Assembly (NCBI RefSeq): GCF_027489515.1
Contig: NZ_JAIXZS010000090.1
Location: 1-59,921, forward strand
Length of the DNA: 59,921 bases
From: Novosphingobium sp.
GTDB taxonomy: Bacteria > Pseudomonadota > Alphaproteobacteria > Sphingomonadales > Sphingomonadaceae
Direction: 5' to 3'
Both the position numbers and the translations under genes were made by a program. The notes below the pieces were generated by a model. That model was not told the origin of the DNA. It saw nothing but the letters and a program-made list of their open reading frames with translations, and made no database searches. Below are positions 57,473 through 59,921 of the stretch, in pieces. Each line of letters starts with the position of its first letter. The first letter of the stretch is position 1.

Positions 57473-59332
57473 ATGACCGTCGATCGCCGCACTGCCATGG
57501 GCCTTGGCGCCGCCGGCCTCGCCTCGTTCGCCCTGCCCGCCTTCGCCGCACCGGCTGGCTCGCGCTTTCAGGTGAAGGGCAACGACTTCCTGCTGGACGG
57601 GAAGCCGCTGCAGATCCTTGCCGGCGAGATGCACTATCCGCGCATCCCGCGTGCGCTGTGGCGGGACCGGCTGCGCAAGATGCGCGCGCTGGGGCTCAAT
57701 ACGCTGAGCGCCTACATGTTCTGGAATATCCACGAACAGACGCCGGGCGTGTTCGATTTCAGCGACAATCTCGATGTGGCGGCATGGGTGCGGATGGCGC
57801 AGGAGGAAGGGCTGCAAGTACTGCTGCGGCCCGGCCCCTATGTCTGCGCGGAATGGGACGGCGGCGGACTGCCGGCGTGGCTGCTGCCCGATGCCGCCGC
57901 GCCGGTTCGGTCCGCCGATCCGCGCTTCATGAAGCCCACCGCGCGCTGGCTGAAGCGGCTCGGCGAGGAGCTGGCGCCGCTGCAGATCGACCGGGGCGGG
58001 CCGATCATCATGACGCAGATCGAGAACGAGTACGGCGCGTTCGGCAGCGACCAGCGCTATCTGGGCGCGCTGGTGGACGCGACGCGCGCGGCCGGATTTA
58101 CGGGCCAGCTTTATACCGTCGATGGCGCATCGGTGATGGAGAAGGGATCGATCCCCGGCATTCCTTCGGGCATCAACTTCGGCACGTTCACGCCCGGAGA
58201 GGCCGAGAAGGCGTTCAAGGAGCGGGCGGAAAAGGGCTTTGGCGGTCCGGCGTTCTGCTCCGAATTCTGGTCCGGCTGGTTCAACCACTGGCACGAGACG
58301 CAGGCGACGACGACCACCGAGAACGTGGTCGCCAACCTCAAGTGGATGCTCGACCGCAAGATGTCGGTGAGCTTCTACATGTTCCACGGCGGCACTTCGT
58401 TCGGGACCTGGGCGGGCGCCAATCTCGATGTGGAGAAGAATGTCTACGAGCCCGATATCTCGAGCTACGACTACGACGCGCTGCTCGACGAGGCGGGGCG
58501 GCCGACGGCGAAGTATGCGGCGGTGCGCAAGCTGCTGGCGGATTACCTGCCGGCGGACAGCTTCCACGACCTGCCCGCGCCGGAAAAGGCGTTGACCGTG
58601 GCGCCCTTTGCGCTGGGCGAAGTGGCTCCGCTGGCGCAATTGCTGGGCGCGGCGCAAGTGGCGCATGATCCGCAGACGCTGGAAGGTTGCGGGCGGGCGG
58701 CAGGGATGCTGCTCTATCGGCACCGGCTGGCGCAGGCGGTGAAGGGCCAACTCAGCCTGACCGAAGTGCGCGATCTGGCTCTCGTGACCGTGGACGGCAA
58801 ACCCGTCGCAACGCTTGATCGCCGCCGGGGGGACAAGGGCTTTGCCATCGACGCACCGGCGGGGGCGGTGATCGAAGTGCTGGTCGATGCGATGGGCCAT
58901 GCGAACTATGGACTGGGCGTCGGCCGGGACCAGAAGGGGCTGATCGGCCCGGTGAGCGTGGACGGCACGCCGCTGAAGGGCTGGGACCACCGCCCGGTGC
59001 TGCTGGAGGATGTGGCCAAACTGACCTTCACCGCGCGGCGCGGCGGGGAGACGGGACCGGCGTTCTATCGCGGCTCGTTCACCGCGAACGAGGCGGGCTT
59101 CACCTTCCTCGACCTTCGCGGCTGGGGCAAAGGCTATGTCTGGGTGAACGGTCGCAATCTGGGGCGGTACTGGTCCGCCGGGCCGCAGCGGGGCGTGTTC
59201 GTGCCCGCGCCGTGGCTGAAGGTGGGCGCGAACGAGGTGGTGGTGCTGGACCTGTTCGGGCCGACCGAGACGGTGCTTTCGGGTCGGGGGGAGATGATTT
59301 GGGATCGGGCGGCTGGGGTGACGACAGGTTGA
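57473..59332 (+). CDS. GH35 beta-galactosidase, exported
   Basis: A 619-residue glycoside hydrolase family 35 enzyme that removes terminal beta-galactose residues. It has a Tat-like signal (DRRTAMGLGAAGLASFALPA). The catalytic domain has GEMHYPRIPRALWRDRL, YMFWNIHEQTPG and RPGPYVCAEWDGGGLPAWLL; the acid/base glutamate is in IENEYGAFG (near 185) and the nucleophile in FCSEFWSGWFNHW (near 263). A jelly-roll domain ends with VWVNGRNLGRYWSAGPQ. AAGGAC precedes the ATG. No sugar transporter lies nearby, so it is an isolated polysaccharide-trimming enzyme. Confidence 0.93.
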   Translation: MTVDRRTAMGLGAAGLASFALPAFAAPAGSRFQVKGNDFLLDGKPLQILAGEMHYPRIPRALWRDRLRKMRALGLNTLSAYMFWNIHEQTPGVFDFSDNLDVAAWVRMAQEEGLQVLLRPGPYVCAEWDGGGLPAWLLPDAAAPVRSADPRFMKPTARWLKRLGEELAPLQIDRGGPIIMTQIENEYGAFGSDQRYLGALVDATRAAGFTGQLYTVDGASVMEKGSIPGIPSGINFGTFTPGEAEKAFKERAEKGFGGPAFCSEFWSGWFNHWHETQATTTTENVVANLKWMLDRKMSVSFYMFHGGTSFGTWAGANLDVEKNVYEPDISSYDYDALLDEAGRPTAKYAAVRKLLADYLPADSFHDLPAPEKALTVAPFALGEVAPLAQLLGAAQVAHDPQTLEGCGRAAGMLLYRHRLAQAVKGQLSLTEVRDLALVTVDGKPVATLDRRRGDKGFAIDAPAGAVIEVLVDAMGHANYGLGVGRDQKGLIGPVSVDGTPLKGWDHRPVLLEDVAKLTFTARRGGETGPAFYRGSFTANEAGFTFLDLRGWGKGYVWVNGRNLGRYWSAGPQRGVFVPAPWLKVGANEVVVLDLFGPTETVLSGRGEMIWDRAAGVTTG

Positions 59333-59492
59333 GCGTGGGTGGATCGGGGATGAGCAAAGTGTCACCGGAATCCTGAAATACCCAATTTGAAGGCCCGTAA
59401 CTGGCTTGCCTGCGGGCTTGCATTAAGCTTCACATGGCAACAGGTAGTTTAAAGCAATTCCCAAATAGAGCGACAAAGGTGGCACTACGAGT

Positions 59493-59852
59493 ATGGAACA
59501 TAGGAATGATGCATCACTCCCAATTTTCATAGATCTGTTGGCGCTAGCTAACTCGCTCAAGAAAAATGGTCAATATAGCACATTGAAGAAGAAACTTGTG
59601 CAGGCTTGGCGCACGCAGTCTTGCCTAGGTGATCTACGCCAAGCACAATACTGTTGCGATGCCCTTCGTGCGCTCCGCCCAGATGCGAAAGGCCCCACGA
59701 CCACAGACGGCCATGCCATTGAAAAATCGCTGCTAACCACGGCCCTTCTACTGTATGCGCGCGCAACCCATACATCCGGCAAGGGCGAGGAAAGAGGTGC
59801 AATTAGAGCGGTTTTCGATCAATCTGGATCATATCCGCATGAACTGAAGTAG
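59493..59852 (+). pseudogene. unknown low-GC gene, 3' end truncated by the IS630 insertion
   Basis: The open frame gives 119 residues beginning MEHRNDASLPIFIDLLALAN, helical and Lys/Leu-rich, in DNA clearly poorer in GC than the rest of the window. I assign no family. The IS630 element starts at 59806, so residues from about 105 onward (VFDQSGSYPHELK) come from the IS and not the original gene, which has lost its 3' end. AAAGGTGG lies about 13-17 bases before the ATG. The low GC suggests horizontal acquisition. Confidence 0.6.
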
Positions 59853-59921
59853 TTGGCGCATTCATCTGGCTGGAAGATGTCGACGAGCCTTCCGATAAGG
59901 TCCCACAGGCCATTTACGGTG
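59806..59921 (-). mobile_element. IS630-family insertion sequence, 3' end (partial)
   Basis: From 59806 the sequence reads GAGCGGTTTTCGATCAATCT, the partner of the terminal repeat at 116-90 (18 of 27 positions identical). TA at 59804-59805 is the likely target dinucleotide. Within it the minus strand encodes a transposase C-terminus. The element runs beyond the window edge. Confidence 0.85.
59819..59920 (-). CDS. IS630-family transposase, C-terminal fragment
   Basis: The last 33 codons read TVNGLWDLIGRLVDIFQPDE, then CANYFSSCGYDPD and a stop at 59819. The ECANYF-x-x-x-GY ending, after a helix of the form LWDLIGRL, is typical of IS630/DDE_3 transposases. The upstream part is outside the window. 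Confidence 0.85.
   Translation of the reverse strand, partial: TVNGLWDLIGRLVDIFQPDECANYFSSCGYDPD

Overview
This window looks like chromosomal DNA of a high-GC alphaproteobacterium of the order Sphingomonadales (Novosphingobium/Sphingobium-like; inferred from gene content). The clues are a complete protocatechuate/gallate 4,5-cleavage (lig) cluster very close to that of Sphingobium sp. SYK-6, two large TonB-dependent receptors, a lignostilbene-dioxygenase-like protein, and the alphaproteobacterial housekeeping order nfuA-tsaB-rimI-mucR-fur-plsC ... miaB-phoH-ybeY-corC. About 55 protein genes are supported. No tRNA, rRNA, CRISPR array or prophage is seen, and no gene-free stretch exceeds 300 bp.

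Both ends stop inside an IS630-family element. Positions 1-116 hold the 5' end of a transposase on the minus strand; positions 59806-59921 hold the 3' end of a minus-strand transposase. Each end contains exactly 116 bp of IS, and the two ends are imperfect terminal inverted repeats of each other. The window is therefore most likely a whole assembly contig broken at two copies of one IS. Both copies cut into flanking genes: a VanZ-like gene on the left and an unknown low-GC gene on the right.

0.5-14.7 kb, aromatic catabolism. The minus strand carries a LysR regulator with two HTH domains, a DUF1932 dehydrogenase, ligJ, ligA, ligB, a REP doublet, ligC, a CmcJ/NvfI-family oxidoreductase, a TonB receptor, a lignostilbene-dioxygenase-like enzyme and an NmrA-type reductase. 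Diverging from the LysR gene is ligK-ligU-ligI. Together LigAB, LigC, LigI, LigU, LigJ and LigK take protocatechuate (and part of the gallate route) to pyruvate and oxaloacetate.

14.7-24.3 kb. A membrane protein fuses a KdpD-like sensor (DUF4118-GAF-degenerate DHp lacking the phospho-accepting His) directly to a KdpE-like winged-helix DNA-binding domain, and diverges from a Kup potassium transporter. It is the most unusual gene here: apparently a membrane-bound one-component K+ regulator. Then follow a Tat-exported amidase, a DUF808 protein, a His-rich ZnuD-like TonB receptor, an enoyl-CoA hydratase and a small membrane protein.

24.3-39.5 kb. A ~180 bp repeat, then D-aminoacylase- and amidohydrolase-type enzymes, two S9 peptidases, an M16 peptidase, a GFA protein, an FKBP isomerase, class II DAHP synthase and a divergent sulfotransferase-like/TauD pair.

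39.7-59.3 kb. Housekeeping block: nfuA, a RutE-like nitroreductase, tsaB, rimI, mucR, fur, plsC, a PmtA-like methyltransferase, then a probable insertion (VWA lipoprotein, royal-jelly-type protein, TetR, DUF3047), then miaB-phoH-ybeY-corC, LysR, GNAT, cyclophilin, mgtE, DUF1489, a second inverted copy of the ~180 bp repeat, and a GH35 beta-galactosidase.
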